Below are positions 49,155 through 59,049 of a stretch of DNA of 64,000 nucleotides, in pieces (the stretch's first letter is position 1; each line of letters starts with the position of its first letter). The stretch is taken from positions 62,001 to 126,000 of the forward strand of contig NZ_BAHE01000016.1 of NCBI RefSeq assembly GCF_000298235.1, read 5' to 3'. A program made the translations under genes and the position numbers. Source of the stretch: Gordonia namibiensis NBRC 108229 (GTDB lineage: Bacteria; Actinomycetota; Actinomycetes; Mycobacteriales; Mycobacteriaceae). Under the pieces are notes generated by a model. The model was not told where the DNA came from and did not search any database. It saw only the letters and a list, made by a program, of their open reading frames with translations.

Positions 49155-50489
49155 GTGGTTTTGGCGCTGCCAGAAGAAGCGTTCGGCGCATTCGACACCG
49201 GCGACACCGCGTGGATCGTCACGAGCGCCGCGTTGGTGCTGTTGATGACACCCGGACTCGCGTTCTTCTACGGCGGACTCGCTCGAGGCAAGTCCGTCCT
49301 CAACATGATGATGATGTCCTTCATCTCGCTGGCCACCGTCAGCGTCGTGTACGTCCTCTGGGGCTTCTCGATGGCTTTCGGCAACGGCATCACCGGGGAT
49401 GACGACATCGCCGGCCTGTTCTCGAATCCGTTCGCGCTCTTCGGGTCCGGCCAGCTGGCCGACGTGATCCCCGGCCCGGACGACACCGAGCTGGTCGTGA
49501 CCGGCGGCATGACGATCCCGTCCTTCGTGTTCATGGGCTTCCAGCTCACGTTCGCGGTGATCACCGTGGCCCTCATCTCGGGCGCGCTCGCCGAGCGCGT
49601 CAAGTTCGCCACCTGGACGGTCTTCACCGTCATCTGGGCGACCATCGTGTACTTCCCGCTCTCCCACATGGTCTGGGGCGGCGGCATCATGTCGGGCGCC
49701 GAGAACGGCTTCGCGTCGTGGATGTTCGGCAGCACCGACGGTGAGGCCAACGTCGCACCGATCGACTTCGCCGGCGGCACCGTGGTCCACATCAACGCAG
49801 GTATGGCAGCTCTGGTCCTGGCACTGGTCGTCGGCGCCCGCGCCGGATTCGGCCGCACCGCCTACCGTCCGCACAACATCCCGTTCGTCATGCTCGGCGC
49901 CGCGCTCCTGTGGTTCGGCTGGTTCGGCTTCAACGCCGGTTCCGAGCTCGCGGCCGACGCCGTCACCGGTCTGGTCTGGGTCAACACCACCGCTGCCACC
50001 GCTGCCGCGATGATCGGCTGGCTCGCAGTCGAGCTCATCCGCGACAAGCACGCCACCAGCGTCGGCGCCGCCTCGGGCATCGTGGCCGGCCTGGTCGCGA
50101 TCACCCCGGCCTGTGGTGCGCTGACCCCGGTCGGCTCGCTGATCCTGGGTGTCATCGCCGGTGCCCTGGCTGCCCTCGCCATCGGCATGAAGAACAAGTT
50201 CGGCTACGACGACTCGCTCGACGTCGTCGGCGTCCACCTGGTCGCCGGCCTCTGGGGCACCGTCGGAATCGGCTTCCTGGCCAAGGACGTCGGCCTCTTC
50301 TGGGGCGGCGACTACAAGCAGCTCGTCGTGCAGGTCGTGATCGCGCTGTTCGCCCTCGTGTTCACCGGTGTCCTGACCGCGATCATCGCCTTCGCCCTCA
50401 AGCCGCTCGGCTGGCGCGTCAGCGATGAGGACGAGAAGAGCGGCATCGACGAGGCAGAACACGCTGAGACTGCCTACGAGCTGGCATGA
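49155..50489 (+). CDS. amt: Ammonium transporter
   Basis: 444-residue membrane channel for ammonium with about 11 helices. Typical segments: DTAWIVTSAALVLLMTPGLAFFYGG, the pore histidines in GGTVVHINAG and VGVHLVAGLWGT, and WFGWFGFNAGS. The C-terminal cytoplasmic tail is acidic (SDEDEKSGIDEAE) and would contact GlnK. GTG 49155 is chosen for its excellent site (GAGGAGG, 8-base spacer); the longer frame to 49071 starts right at the GlnR box and is unlikely. It is followed by glnK after 50 bases. Confidence 0.95.
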   Translation: MVLALPEEAFGAFDTGDTAWIVTSAALVLLMTPGLAFFYGGLARGKSVLNMMMMSFISLATVSVVYVLWGFSMAFGNGITGDDDIAGLFSNPFALFGSGQLADVIPGPDDTELVVTGGMTIPSFVFMGFQLTFAVITVALISGALAERVKFATWTVFTVIWATIVYFPLSHMVWGGGIMSGAENGFASWMFGSTDGEANVAPIDFAGGTVVHINAGMAALVLALVVGARAGFGRTAYRPHNIPFVMLGAALLWFGWFGFNAGSELAADAVTGLVWVNTTAATAAAMIGWLAVELIRDKHATSVGAASGIVAGLVAITPACGALTPVGSLILGVIAGALAALAIGMKNKFGYDDSLDVVGVHLVAGLWGTVGIGFLAKDVGLFWGGDYKQLVVQVVIALFALVFTGVLTAIIAFALKPLGWRVSDEDEKSGIDEAEHAETAYELA

Positions 50490-50536
50490 CGCTCGAGCCA
50501 AATCGCTACTACGCTGACACCCGTGGAGAGGGATAA

Positions 50537-50878
<342 letters not shown>

Positions 50879-50907
50879 GTGAGCTCGTGCCCTTTCTGAA
50901 CCCCAGC

Positions 50908-50946
50908 GCGGCCCCGCGTTCGACGATGAGTCGGGCGCGGGGCCGC
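50908..50946 (+). terminator. Hairpin terminator or attenuator between glnK and glnD
   Basis: Perfect 11-bp stem GCGGCCCCGCG / CGCGGGGCCGC with an inner CGAC/GTCG helix, 29 bases after glnK. It would reduce glnD expression relative to amt-glnK. Confidence 0.65.
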
Positions 50947-51065
50947 ACCGTTCAACCCCCGAGACCGAGGAGCCTCCCGTAGCCGCCACCGACCTGGCCA
51001 AGACCCGCCGGCAGCTCACCGAGTCGAGCCGGAACGGGAAACTCGACGCACCGGCGCTCCGCCAG

Positions 51066-53519
51066 GTGCTCGTCGACCTGCACGAGTTCTGGCTGACCAG
51101 CAAGGGCGCCGAACTCGGCATCAAGCCCCACAGCGGATTCGCGATCGTCGCGGTCGGCGGTCTGGGGCGCGGCGAACTGCTGCCGTACTCCGACCTCGAC
51201 CTGATCCTGCTGCACGACGACATGCCCGTCGAGCGGGTGTCCGAGGTCGCCGACGGGCTCTGGTACCCGTTGTGGGACGCCAACATTCCCCTCGATCACA
51301 GCGTCCGGACCGTACCGCAGGCATTGCAGGTCGCCGGCGACGACGTGACCGCAGCCCTGGGCCTTCTCGAGGCCCGCCACATCGCCGGCGACGAGGACCT
51401 GTCGAGCCTGCTGATCGGCGGCGTACGCCAGCAGTGGCGCAACGACATCCGAAATCGTTTCCCCGACGTGGTCGCCCACGCGCAGGACCGCTGGCGACGC
51501 GCCGGCGACATCGCGCACCGCGCCGAACCCGATCTGAAGAACGGTCGGGGAGGTCTACGGGACGTACAACTCCTCGGTGCCCTGGCGATCGCCCAGCTGA
51601 CCGACGGGATGGCCAGCCTCCGACCGGATTCGCCCGGCGCCGGGCCACAGGTCGCCTACCAGCGACTGCTCGACATCCGTACCGAGCTGCACCGCACGGC
51701 CGGCCGTCCCCGCGAGCAGGTGCGCGCCCAGGACGCCGACGAGATCGGCGCCGCACTGCGGATCGGGGACCGGTTCGACCTGGCGCGCGTCATCAGCGAC
51801 TCCGCCCGAACCATCAGCTATTCCATCGATGTCGGTCTGCGGACCGCGGGCAACGCCCTCCCACGGCGTGGGCTGGCCAAGCTGCGCCGTTCCCCGCTGC
51901 GTCGTCCGCTCGACGAGGGCGTGGTCGAGCACAGCGGTGAGATCGTGTTGGCGCGCAACGCGATTCCGAGCAAGGACCCCGGACTCATCCTCCGCGTGGC
52001 CGCCGCCTCGGCGCGGACGGGCCTGCCGATCAGCGCATCGACCCTGAGCCGACTGGCCGACTACGCACCGGAGCTGCGGGAGCCGTGGCCGGCCGAGGCG
52101 CGCAGCGACCTGCTGGTCCTGCTCAGCTCGGGCCACCACATGGTCGACCCGATCGAGGCGCTCGACCGCACCGGGCTCTGGGGTCGGCTGCTACCGGAAT
52201 GGGGTGCGGTGCGCGACCTCCCGCCGCGCGATGCGATCCACACCTGGACCGTCGATCGTCACCTCGTGGAGACCGCGGCCTACGCGAGCTCGATGACGAC
52301 GCGGGTCTCGCGGCCCGACCTCCTCGTCCTCGGAGCGCTCATCCACGACCTCGGCAAGGGGCGGGGAGCCGACCACAGCATCGTCGGCGCCGAACTCGCG
52401 GTCCAGATCGGCAACCGGTTCGGTCTGTGGCCGCAGGACGTGACGATCCTGTCCGACATGGTGCGGCATCACCTCCTGCTGCCGCAGGTCGCGACGCGAC
52501 GCGACCTCGACGACCCGGCCACCGCCGAATTCGTCGCGACCACACTGGGTCACAACCGGGTGCTGCTGGAACTCCTTGCGGCACTGGCCGAAGCGGATTC
52601 GCGGGCGACCGGACCCGGCGTGTGGGGGGAGTGGAAGGCCTCACTCATCGGTGAGCTCGTCCGGCGGTCCATGCGCCACATCGACGGCGTCCCACCGGCC
52701 GTGCCCGAGCCGTTGACCCCCGAGCAGCTGGCGATCGCCGCCGAGGGGGACTTCGCGGTCCGGCTGGTGCGCGCCGACGGGCAGCACACCTACGACGTCA
52801 CGATGGTGGCGCCGGATCAGCCCGGACTGCTGTCGAAGATGGCCGGGGTGCTCGCGCTCGGCGGTCTGCGCTCGCACAAGGCCTGCGCCCAGAGCCACGA
52901 CGGCAAGGCGATCAACTCCTTCATCGTCGTGCCGATGTTCGGCAGTCCGCCCGACGCGGGTCTGCTCCGCCAGCAGCTCATCGCCTCGGTGAACGGCAAG
53001 ATCGACGTCCTCGCGCGCCTCGATGCGCGCGAGCGGGACTCGCCGATACCGACGATCGCCTCGGTCAGCACCCTGCCCGGGACGATGGTGAGCCTCGGGG
53101 CGAGTGCCGGCAGCACGGATCCCGACGTCGACGGGGCGGGTCACCCGAAGAACGCCGTGCCCGCACTGTTCGCGGTCGCGCCGCCGCGGGTGACCTGGCT
53201 CGATGCCCCGGAGCCCGACGCCGCCGAGGGTGCGGTGCTGCTCGAGGTCCGGTCCGACGACCGGATCGGGCTGTTGAGCCGGGTGAGCTCGGTCCTGGAG
53301 AGGAACGGCGCCGACATCCGGTGGGCGAAGGTCTCGACCCTGGGCGCGACCGTCGTCGACATCTTCAGCCTGCGACTGGCAGAGGACACCGAGGAGATGC
53401 GTGCAGCGCTCACCGCCGCGATCATCGCGGTGTGCCCGCCGCCGCAGCCCAAGCGTGACGAGGAGGACGGGCCGCAGACGCCCGGCGGGACGGGACGGTC
53501 CGGAGTGCCGATCTCCTAA
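51066..53519 (+). CDS. glnD: PII nucleotidyltransferase GlnD
   Basis: 817 residues from the first canonical start. Nucleotidyltransferase motif GGLGRGELLPYSDLDLILLHD near residue 30-50, HD domain (HDLGKGRGADHS near 430), and two C-terminal ACT domains (VAPDQPGLLSKMAGVL; DDRIGLLSRVSSVL). It modifies and demodifies GlnK according to nitrogen state. Homology continues upstream in frame to about 50979 (DLAKTRRQL then LRQVLVDLHEFW) without ATG, GTG or TTG; a GAGGAG site precedes a GTA codon at 50979. So the real start may be non-canonical or altered. Confidence 0.92.
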   Translation: MLVDLHEFWLTSKGAELGIKPHSGFAIVAVGGLGRGELLPYSDLDLILLHDDMPVERVSEVADGLWYPLWDANIPLDHSVRTVPQALQVAGDDVTAALGLLEARHIAGDEDLSSLLIGGVRQQWRNDIRNRFPDVVAHAQDRWRRAGDIAHRAEPDLKNGRGGLRDVQLLGALAIAQLTDGMASLRPDSPGAGPQVAYQRLLDIRTELHRTAGRPREQVRAQDADEIGAALRIGDRFDLARVISDSARTISYSIDVGLRTAGNALPRRGLAKLRRSPLRRPLDEGVVEHSGEIVLARNAIPSKDPGLILRVAAASARTGLPISASTLSRLADYAPELREPWPAEARSDLLVLLSSGHHMVDPIEALDRTGLWGRLLPEWGAVRDLPPRDAIHTWTVDRHLVETAAYASSMTTRVSRPDLLVLGALIHDLGKGRGADHSIVGAELAVQIGNRFGLWPQDVTILSDMVRHHLLLPQVATRRDLDDPATAEFVATTLGHNRVLLELLAALAEADSRATGPGVWGEWKASLIGELVRRSMRHIDGVPPAVPEPLTPEQLAIAAEGDFAVRLVRADGQHTYDVTMVAPDQPGLLSKMAGVLALGGLRSHKACAQSHDGKAINSFIVVPMFGSPPDAGLLRQQLIASVNGKIDVLARLDARERDSPIPTIASVSTLPGTMVSLGASAGSTDPDVDGAGHPKNAVPALFAVAPPRVTWLDAPEPDAAEGAVLLEVRSDDRIGLLSRVSSVLERNGADIRWAKVSTLGATVVDIFSLRLAEDTEEMRAALTAAIIAVCPPPQPKRDEEDGPQTPGGTGRSGVPIS

Positions 53520-53557
53520 ATGGAATGACCGGGGAACCACATGGAAGGATGGGACCC

Positions 53558-55117
53558 ATGTTCGATTCCCTCTCCGACCGGTTGACCGGTGCCCTGAAGG
53601 ACCTCCGCGGCAAGGGGCGGCTCTCCGATGCCGACATCGACCGCACCTGCCGTGAGATCCGGCTCGCCCTGCTCGAGGCCGATGTCTCGCTGCCGGTGGT
53701 GCGCGCCTTCATCGCGCGGATCAAGGAACGGGCGAAGGGTGCGGAGGTCTCCGCGGCCCTGAACCCGGCCCAGACGGTCGTCAAGATCGTCAACGAGGAA
53801 CTCATCGGCATCCTCGGCGGCGAAACCCGCCGGGTGCGGTTCGCGAAGAACCCGCCCACGGTCATCATGCTGGCCGGTCTGCAGGGTGCCGGTAAGACGA
53901 CACTCGCCGGCAAGCTCGGTAACTGGCTCAAGCAGCAGGGGCACACGCCGCTGCTGGTGGCCTGTGACCTCCAGCGTCCGGGCGCGGTCTCGCAGCTGCA
54001 GATCGTCGGCGAGCGGGCCGGCGTACCGGTCTTCGCCCCGCACCCGGGCACCAGCGTCGGTGGGGAGGGAGCACTCGGCGTCACCTCCGGCGACCCGGTC
54101 TCGGTCGCCCGCGCAGGTGTCGAGGAGGCGAAGGCCAAGCACTACGACGTCGTCGTCATCGACACCGCCGGCCGCCTGGGTATCGACTCCGAGCTGATGA
54201 AGCAGGCCTCCGACATCCGGGATGCGACCACGCCCGACGAGGTGCTGTTCGTCGTCGACGCGATGATCGGTCAGGACGCGGTCTCCACCGCCGAGGCCTT
54301 CGCCGACGGCGTGGGCTTCACCGGCGTCGTGCTGACCAAGCTCGACGGCGACGCCCGCGGCGGTGCCGCACTGTCGGTGCGCGAGGTCACCGGTCAGCCG
54401 ATCATGTTCGCGTCCTCCGGTGAGAAGCTCGAGGATTTCGACGTCTTCCACCCCGACCGCATGGCCAGCCGCATCCTCGGCATGGGCGACGTGCTCAGCC
54501 TCATCGAGCAGGCCGAGCAGCACTGGGACGCCGAGCAGGCCGAGGCCGCCGCGGCCAAGATCACGCAGGGTGAGCTGACCCTCGAGGATTTCCTCGAGCA
54601 GATGCTGATGATCCGCAAGATGGGCCCCATCGGCAACATCCTGGGCATGCTCCCCGGCGCCGGCCAGATGAAGGACGCGCTGTCGCAGGTCGACGACAAG
54701 CAGCTCGACCGGGTCCAGGCGATCATCCGTGGCATGACCCCTGCCGAGCGGGACAACCCGAAGATCATCAACGCCTCGCGCCGGCTGCGTATCGCCAACG
54801 GCTCCGGCGTGACCGTCAGCGAGGTCAACCAGCTCGTCGACCGCTTCTTCGAGGCCCGCAAGATGATGGCCCAGATGTCGGGTCGCATGGGCATGGGCGG
54901 GATGAACCGGAAGTCCAACCGCAAGGGCAAGAAGGGGAAGAAGGGCAAGGGACGCGGTCCCACGCCGCCGAAGGTGCGCGGGGGCTTCCCGGGGATGCCC
55001 GGTGGCATGCCCGCCGGCTTCCCTGACCTGTCCAACATGCCCGCCGGACTCGACCAGCTGCCGCCGGGTCTCGAGGGCATCGACGTCTCCCAGTTCCAGC
55101 CCAAGAAGAAGAAGTAG
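53558..55117 (+). CDS. ffh: Signal recognition particle protein Ffh
   Basis: 519-residue SRP GTPase that binds signal peptides of nascent membrane and secreted proteins. N domain 1-85, G1 GLQGAGKTTLAGKL near 107, DTAGR, TKLDGDARGG, then a Met-rich M domain (MMAQMSGRMGMGGMNRK) and a long Lys/Gly/Pro-rich tail (GKKGKKGKG, repeated GMPGGMPAG) ending PKKKK. ATG 53558 has AAGGA 8 bases upstream. The upstream in-frame ATG at 53525 lies close to the glnD stop and is less likely. Confidence 0.97.
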   Translation: MFDSLSDRLTGALKDLRGKGRLSDADIDRTCREIRLALLEADVSLPVVRAFIARIKERAKGAEVSAALNPAQTVVKIVNEELIGILGGETRRVRFAKNPPTVIMLAGLQGAGKTTLAGKLGNWLKQQGHTPLLVACDLQRPGAVSQLQIVGERAGVPVFAPHPGTSVGGEGALGVTSGDPVSVARAGVEEAKAKHYDVVVIDTAGRLGIDSELMKQASDIRDATTPDEVLFVVDAMIGQDAVSTAEAFADGVGFTGVVLTKLDGDARGGAALSVREVTGQPIMFASSGEKLEDFDVFHPDRMASRILGMGDVLSLIEQAEQHWDAEQAEAAAAKITQGELTLEDFLEQMLMIRKMGPIGNILGMLPGAGQMKDALSQVDDKQLDRVQAIIRGMTPAERDNPKIINASRRLRIANGSGVTVSEVNQLVDRFFEARKMMAQMSGRMGMGGMNRKSNRKGKKGKKGKGRGPTPPKVRGGFPGMPGGMPAGFPDLSNMPAGLDQLPPGLEGIDVSQFQPKKKK

Positions 55118-55119
55118 CG

Positions 55120-56229
55120 ATGGGTGGCCCGGCGATGGATGGCCCAGCACCTGATGTCACCGCCCGCCACTACCGGGGCGCCGACCCGCTCACCGGCGAG
55201 CCGATCGAGTTCTGGGTGTCCGGTGAGACCATCAGCCACACGCCTGTCGTTGACGCCGAGACCGTCGTCGACGCCGGCTGGATCCTGCCGGGGCTCGTCG
55301 ACGCCCACAACCACGTGGGTATCGCGCCCGGGCTCGGCGTCGACATCGAACAGGCCCGCGGTTACGCGTACGCCGACGCCCGGGCGGGGACTCTGCTGAT
55401 CCGTGAGGTCGGGTCGCCGCTCGACACCCACCCGCTCGACGACGACCCCGCATGTCCGCGGTTCATCCGTTCGGGCAAGCACATCGCCCGGCCCAAGCGC
55501 TATCTCCGCGACTACGGCGTCGACCTCGACGACCCCGACGAACTGGCCGCCGAGGTGGCGCGCCAGGCGCAGGCCGGTGACGGCTGGGTGAAGATCGTGG
55601 GGGACTGGATCGATCGCGAGGTCGGCGACCTCGCGCCTCTGTGGACACGAGACCAGATCGAGGCCGCGGTCGCCGTCGCGCACGAACACGGCGCAAGGAT
55701 CACCGCCCACGTCTTCGGTACCGACGCCCTGGTCGACCTCATCGGGGCCGGTGTGGACTGCATCGAACACGGCACCGGGCTCACCGCCGATCTGATCGAT
55801 CAACTCGTCGACAGCTCGATCGCGTTGGTGCCCACGATGATCCAGGTGGAGAACTTCCCGGGCATCGCCGACGGTGCCGAGCGGTTCCCGACGTATGCCG
55901 CTCATATGCGCAAGTTGCACGCCGACGCACCGAAGGTGTTCGAGTCGGCCCGCGAGGCAGGTGTGGCTATCTTCGCCGGGACCGACGCCGGGGGATTCGT
56001 CGAGCACGGGCGCATCGTCGACGAGATCGAGGCTCTCTCGCAGGTCGGTCTGGGGAATGCCGGGGCGATCGCTGCAGCGTCCGTGCAACCTCGGCAGTGG
56101 CTCGGCGCCGACCTCCTCGCCGACGGCGACCGCGCCGATTTCGTGGTCTACCGGGAGAACCCCTGCGATGACCTGGGAGTTCTGCGTCACCCGTTCGCAG
56201 TGGTGTCGTCGGGCCGAAACATTTTGTGA
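55120..56229 (+). CDS. Metal-dependent amidohydrolase
   Basis: 369 residues of the amidohydrolase (TIM-barrel) superfamily. Metal-binding motifs in order: DAHNHVG near 61, the bridging Lys in GWVKIVGDW near 154, His in ITAHVFG near 193, His in CIEHGTG, and Asp in FAGTDAGG near 287. The best-known relatives are imidazolonepropionase- and prolidase-like hydrolases; substrate not inferable. It starts 2 bases after the ffh stop, the same neighbour as in M. tuberculosis (Rv2915c). ATG 55135 is an alternative start. Confidence 0.85.
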   Translation: MGGPAMDGPAPDVTARHYRGADPLTGEPIEFWVSGETISHTPVVDAETVVDAGWILPGLVDAHNHVGIAPGLGVDIEQARGYAYADARAGTLLIREVGSPLDTHPLDDDPACPRFIRSGKHIARPKRYLRDYGVDLDDPDELAAEVARQAQAGDGWVKIVGDWIDREVGDLAPLWTRDQIEAAVAVAHEHGARITAHVFGTDALVDLIGAGVDCIEHGTGLTADLIDQLVDSSIALVPTMIQVENFPGIADGAERFPTYAAHMRKLHADAPKVFESAREAGVAIFAGTDAGGFVEHGRIVDEIEALSQVGLGNAGAIAAASVQPRQWLGADLLADGDRADFVVYRENPCDDLGVLRHPFAVVSSGRNIL

Positions 56230-56297
56230 GCAACACCACAAGGCGACCGCTGGTTGCGCTTACCTACTGCCGCGTAAGGTAGCAACCGCGTTGCACA

Positions 56298-56317
56298 GGT
56301 TCGTAAGGGGACGAACC
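56298..56317. promoter_or_regulatory. 20-bp palindrome GGTTCGT-N6-ACGAACC
   Basis: Perfect inverted repeat with a 6-base centre AAGGGG, 69 bases after the amidohydrolase stop. It has operator-like spacing; no regulator is known. Confidence 0.4.
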
Positions 56318-56427
56318 GAACAGCACAGTGCAGACCCCGCCGAAACCGGGGGTGGAAACGGGGTTTCGGTGGGGGTCGCGCAAGCCTGGGGGCCGATCAA
56401 TCGGTAGGCAAGTGGCGTTTGCGACGT

Positions 56428-56482
56428 ACGGCATGTGGTTGTTCTCGCGGGGTGGACAACCACATGCCGGTTTCTTTTCCGG
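56428..56482 (+). terminator. Terminator of the ffh-amidohydrolase unit
   Basis: Perfect 14-bp stem CGGCATGTGGTTGT / ACAACCACATGCCG, 13-base loop, followed by GTTTCTTTTCC. Confidence 0.75.
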
Positions 56483-56677
56483 CAACATTCGCCGGACTCC
56501 GTCCGGGCGACCTGACGGATTTCTTTCCGGGGCCTCTGTTCTGGCAGAATGGCTCGACGGTTCGTCGGATACGGTCACGGCCGCCCGACGGTCACACCGA
56601 AACAGACGCAAAACCGGGTCCACCATTCCGGGTGGATCGCAGAATTGCGCAGTGACCACACGAAAGTAGAAGAAGAC

Positions 56678-57130
56678 ATGGCTGTCAAGATCAAGCTCAC
56701 GCGGCTCGGCAAGATCCGCAACCCGCAGTACCGCATCGTCGTCGCCGACGCTCGGACCCGCCGCAACGGCCGGGTGATCGAGACCATCGGCAAGTACCAC
56801 CCGAAGGAAGAGCCCTCGCTGATCGAGGTCGACTCCGAGCGCGCGCAGTACTGGCTGGGTGTCGGCGCACAGCCGACCGAGCCCGTCGCCGCGATCCTCA
56901 AGGTCACCGGTGACTGGCAGAAGTTCAAGGGCCTGCCGGGCGCCGAGGGCACCCTGAAGACCGCCGAGGCCAAGCCGTCCAAGCTCGACCTGTTCAACGC
57001 TGCGCTCGCCGCCGCCGAGAACGAGCCGGTCGCCGCGGCCACCACCCCGAAGAAGAAGGCCGCCAAGAAGGACGAGGCCCCGGCAGAAGAAGCTGCCGCC
57101 GAGGCCCCCGCCGCCGAGGGTGACGCGTGA
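56678..57130 (+). CDS. rpsP: 30S ribosomal protein S16
   Basis: 150 residues: [32 protein letters not shown] is the S16 N-terminus. The conserved part ends near residue 110; the rest is an Ala/Lys/Glu-rich extension ([20 protein letters not shown]), typical of actinobacterial S16. It heads rpsP-khpA-rimM-trmD and overlaps khpA by 4 bases. Confidence 0.97.
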   Translation: MAVKIKLTRLGKIRNPQYRIVVADARTRRNGRVIETIGKYHPKEEPSLIEVDSERAQYWLGVGAQPTEPVAAILKVTGDWQKFKGLPGAEGTLKTAEAKPSKLDLFNAALAAAENEPVAAATTPKKKAAKKDEAPAEEAAAEAPAAEGDA

Positions 57131-57369
57131 GCGCTGTCGTCGCCGACGCGGTCGAGCATCTCGTCCGCGGAATCGTCTCCAACCCGGACGACGTCCGGGT
57201 CGACCTCGTCACCGGTCGTCGTGGACGCCTGGTCGAGGTCCACGTGAACCCCGACGATCTGGGTAAGGTCATCGGCCGCAACGGTCGTACGGCCACCGCC
57301 CTGCGCACCCTCGTCTCCGGTATCGGCGGACGCGGCATGCGCGTCGACATCGTCGACACCGACCGCTGA
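57127..57369 (+). CDS. khpA: KH-domain RNA-binding protein KhpA
   Basis: 80 residues with a single KH domain; the RNA-binding loop is [18 protein letters not shown]. Partner of KhpB in RNA binding in other bacteria. Its position between rpsP and rimM is conserved in Gram-positives. GTG 57127 overlaps the rpsP stop. Confidence 0.95.
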   Translation: MSAVVADAVEHLVRGIVSNPDDVRVDLVTGRRGRLVEVHVNPDDLGKVIGRNGRTATALRTLVSGIGGRGMRVDIVDTDR

Positions 57370-57395
57370 CGGCCGACTCGCAGGACGAACGCATC

Positions 57396-57929
57396 GTGGA
57401 TCTCGTCGTCGGACGCGTCGTGAAGTCGCACGGCATTCGTGGCGAACTCGTCGTCGACGTCCGAACCGACGAGCCCGAACTGCGTTTCGCTCGCGGCTCG
57501 GTGCTGCGCGGCCGACTGCCGCGCGGTGGCGGAGAACGTGGATTCACCGTGACAGCCGCCCGGGAACATTCCGGGCGGCTGTTGGTGTCTCTCGAGGGCA
57601 TCGCCAGTCGCGATGCGGCCGACGCCATGCGCGGCACCCTGTTCCTCATCGACTCCTCGGAAGTCGAGCCGTCGGACGACCCGGACGAGTTCTACGACCA
57701 CGAACTCGAAGGCGTCCCGGTCCAGCTCGCCGACGGCACCGAGGTGGGTGTCGTCGAATCGGTGCTGCACATGCCCGGCGGCGAACTGCTGTCGGTGCGC
57801 ACCCCCGACAAGCGTGAGGTCTTGATCCCGTTCGTGCGGGAGATCGTGCCGACGGTGACCCGCGAACTCATCGTCGTCGACCCGCCCGAGGGCCTCCTCG
57901 ATCCGGACTCGGCCGACGGCGCGAAGTGA
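57396..57929 (+). CDS. rimM: 16S rRNA processing protein RimM
   Basis: 177 residues. N-terminal RimM barrel ([28 protein letters not shown]) and C-terminal PRC-barrel ([31 protein letters not shown]). Helps 30S head assembly by binding S19. GTG 57396; overlaps trmD by one base. Confidence 0.95.
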   Translation: MDLVVGRVVKSHGIRGELVVDVRTDEPELRFARGSVLRGRLPRGGGERGFTVTAAREHSGRLLVSLEGIASRDAADAMRGTLFLIDSSEVEPSDDPDEFYDHELEGVPVQLADGTEVGVVESVLHMPGGELLSVRTPDKREVLIPFVREIVPTVTRELIVVDPPEGLLDPDSADGAK

Positions 57930-58648
57930 TGCGCCTCGACATCGTCTCGATCTTCCCCGAATATCTCGACCCGCTCCGGGTTGCGTTGCTGGGCAAGGCG
58001 ATCGACGCCGGCCGGATCAGTGTCGACGTCCACGACCTGCGGAACTGGACACACGATGTGCATCGCAGCGTCGACGACTCGCCGTACGGCGGCGGACCCG
58101 GCATGGTCATGAAACCCGACGTGTGGGGGCCGTGTCTCGACGACGTCTGCCCCGACGACGCGCTTCTCGTCGTCCCGACCCCGGCCGGTGTGCCGTTCAC
58201 GCAGGCGACCGCCCAGCGGTGGAGCACGGAGAAACATCTCGTCTTCGCCTGCGGACGCTACGAGGGCATCGACCAGCGTGTCTTCGACGACGCGGCCCGT
58301 CGGGTACGCGTCGAAGAGGTCTCCCTCGGCGACTTCGTCCTCATCGGCGGCGAGGTCGCGGTCATGGCGATGATCGAGGCAACCGTCCGGCTGATCGACG
58401 GTGTTCTCGGGAATCCTCGCTCGCACCAAGAGGATTCGTTCTCCGACGGGCTCCTCGAAGGGCCGAGTTACACGCGTCCGGTGAGCTGGCGAGGACTCGA
58501 CGTCCCGCCGGTGCTACTCAGCGGCGATCATGCGAAGGTCGCGCGATGGCGACACGAGCAGGCGCTCGAACGGACCCGCGCCCGCCGGCCGGACCTCCTC
58601 GCCAGCCCTGTGAATCCCCACGAAGACCCGGAGTCGGATCCCCGCTAG
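57929..58648 (+). CDS. trmD: tRNA (guanine37-N1)-methyltransferase
   Basis: 239-residue SPOUT enzyme; m1G37 prevents +1 frameshifting. [16 protein letters not shown], the trefoil-knot segment [13 protein letters not shown] and [13 protein letters not shown] are diagnostic; the C-terminal [19 protein letters not shown] follows. The start is taken as ATG 57929 ([12 protein letters not shown]), overlapping rimM as TGATG; a GTG one codon earlier is possible. A secretion-like cassette follows after 32 bases. Confidence 0.96.
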   Translation: MRLDIVSIFPEYLDPLRVALLGKAIDAGRISVDVHDLRNWTHDVHRSVDDSPYGGGPGMVMKPDVWGPCLDDVCPDDALLVVPTPAGVPFTQATAQRWSTEKHLVFACGRYEGIDQRVFDDAARRVRVEEVSLGDFVLIGGEVAVMAMIEATVRLIDGVLGNPRSHQEDSFSDGLLEGPSYTRPVSWRGLDVPPVLLSGDHAKVARWRHEQALERTRARRPDLLASPVNPHEDPESDPR

Positions 58649-58680
58649 GATTCGGCACAACTCGAGCACACGGGGGTGTT

Positions 58681-59049
58681 ATGCAGGGCTATGAGGCCAT
58701 GGTCGGGGAACTCGACCGTCAGCGTGCCGAACTCGCGCAGACCCGTGCCGCGTTGTCGGAGCTGACCTCCCGGGCGGTCAGCCGCGATCGGCTCGTCGCC
58801 GTCACCGTCAACGCACGCGGTCTCGCCGTCGACATCTCGATCGATCCCACCGCCTTGCGTCGCTACCGTGCCGACCAGCTCTCCGAACTCCTGACCACCC
58901 TGATCGCCGAAGCGGACCATGCGCTGACTTCGCGGCGCGCCGAACTTCTCGCTGCGGCAACGGGTTCGGGGTTGGACTACGCCGACGCGCGTCTCGACCC
59001 TGCCGGTCCCGACCCTGCCCGTCTCGACACCGCCCGGACTACCGGATGA
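58681..59049 (+). CDS. YbaB/EbfC-like small protein of a type VII-associated cassette
   Basis: 122 residues. An N-terminal helix rich in Arg/Gln/Glu (ELDRQRAELAQTRAALSEL), then a strand-rich YbaB-like core (VAVTVNARGLAVDISIDPTALRR) and a second long helix; the tail is Pro/Asp/Arg-rich. YbaB/EbfC-like proteins frequently precede ESX-type secreted proteins in mycolata. ATG 58681 has a GGGGG site. It overlaps the next gene by 4 bases (ATGA). Function unknown. Confidence 0.75.
   Translation: MQGYEAMVGELDRQRAELAQTRAALSELTSRAVSRDRLVAVTVNARGLAVDISIDPTALRRYRADQLSELLTTLIAEADHALTSRRAELLAAATGSGLDYADARLDPAGPDPARLDTARTTG

Larger units (their letters stand above)
56230..56677 (+). other. 448-base non-coding, highly structured gap before rpsP
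   Basis: No gene supported. It holds a palindrome GGTTCGT-N6-ACGAACC (56298-56317), a stem CCGAAACC/GGTTTCGG (56340-56369) and a strong terminator (56428-56482). The rpsP promoter must lie after the terminator; CAGAAT near 56544 is a possible -10 but no clear -35 is seen. Confidence 0.5.

Noticed and set aside
53525-53557. Upstream ATG for ffh
   Set aside because: It adds 11 residues unlike the family N-terminus and sits 6 bases from the glnD stop; ATG 53558 has a better-spaced AAGGA site.
56328-56669. 113-codon plus-strand frame in the gap before rpsP
   Set aside because: It runs through the terminator hairpin at 56428-56482, has no ribosome site and no resemblance to known proteins.
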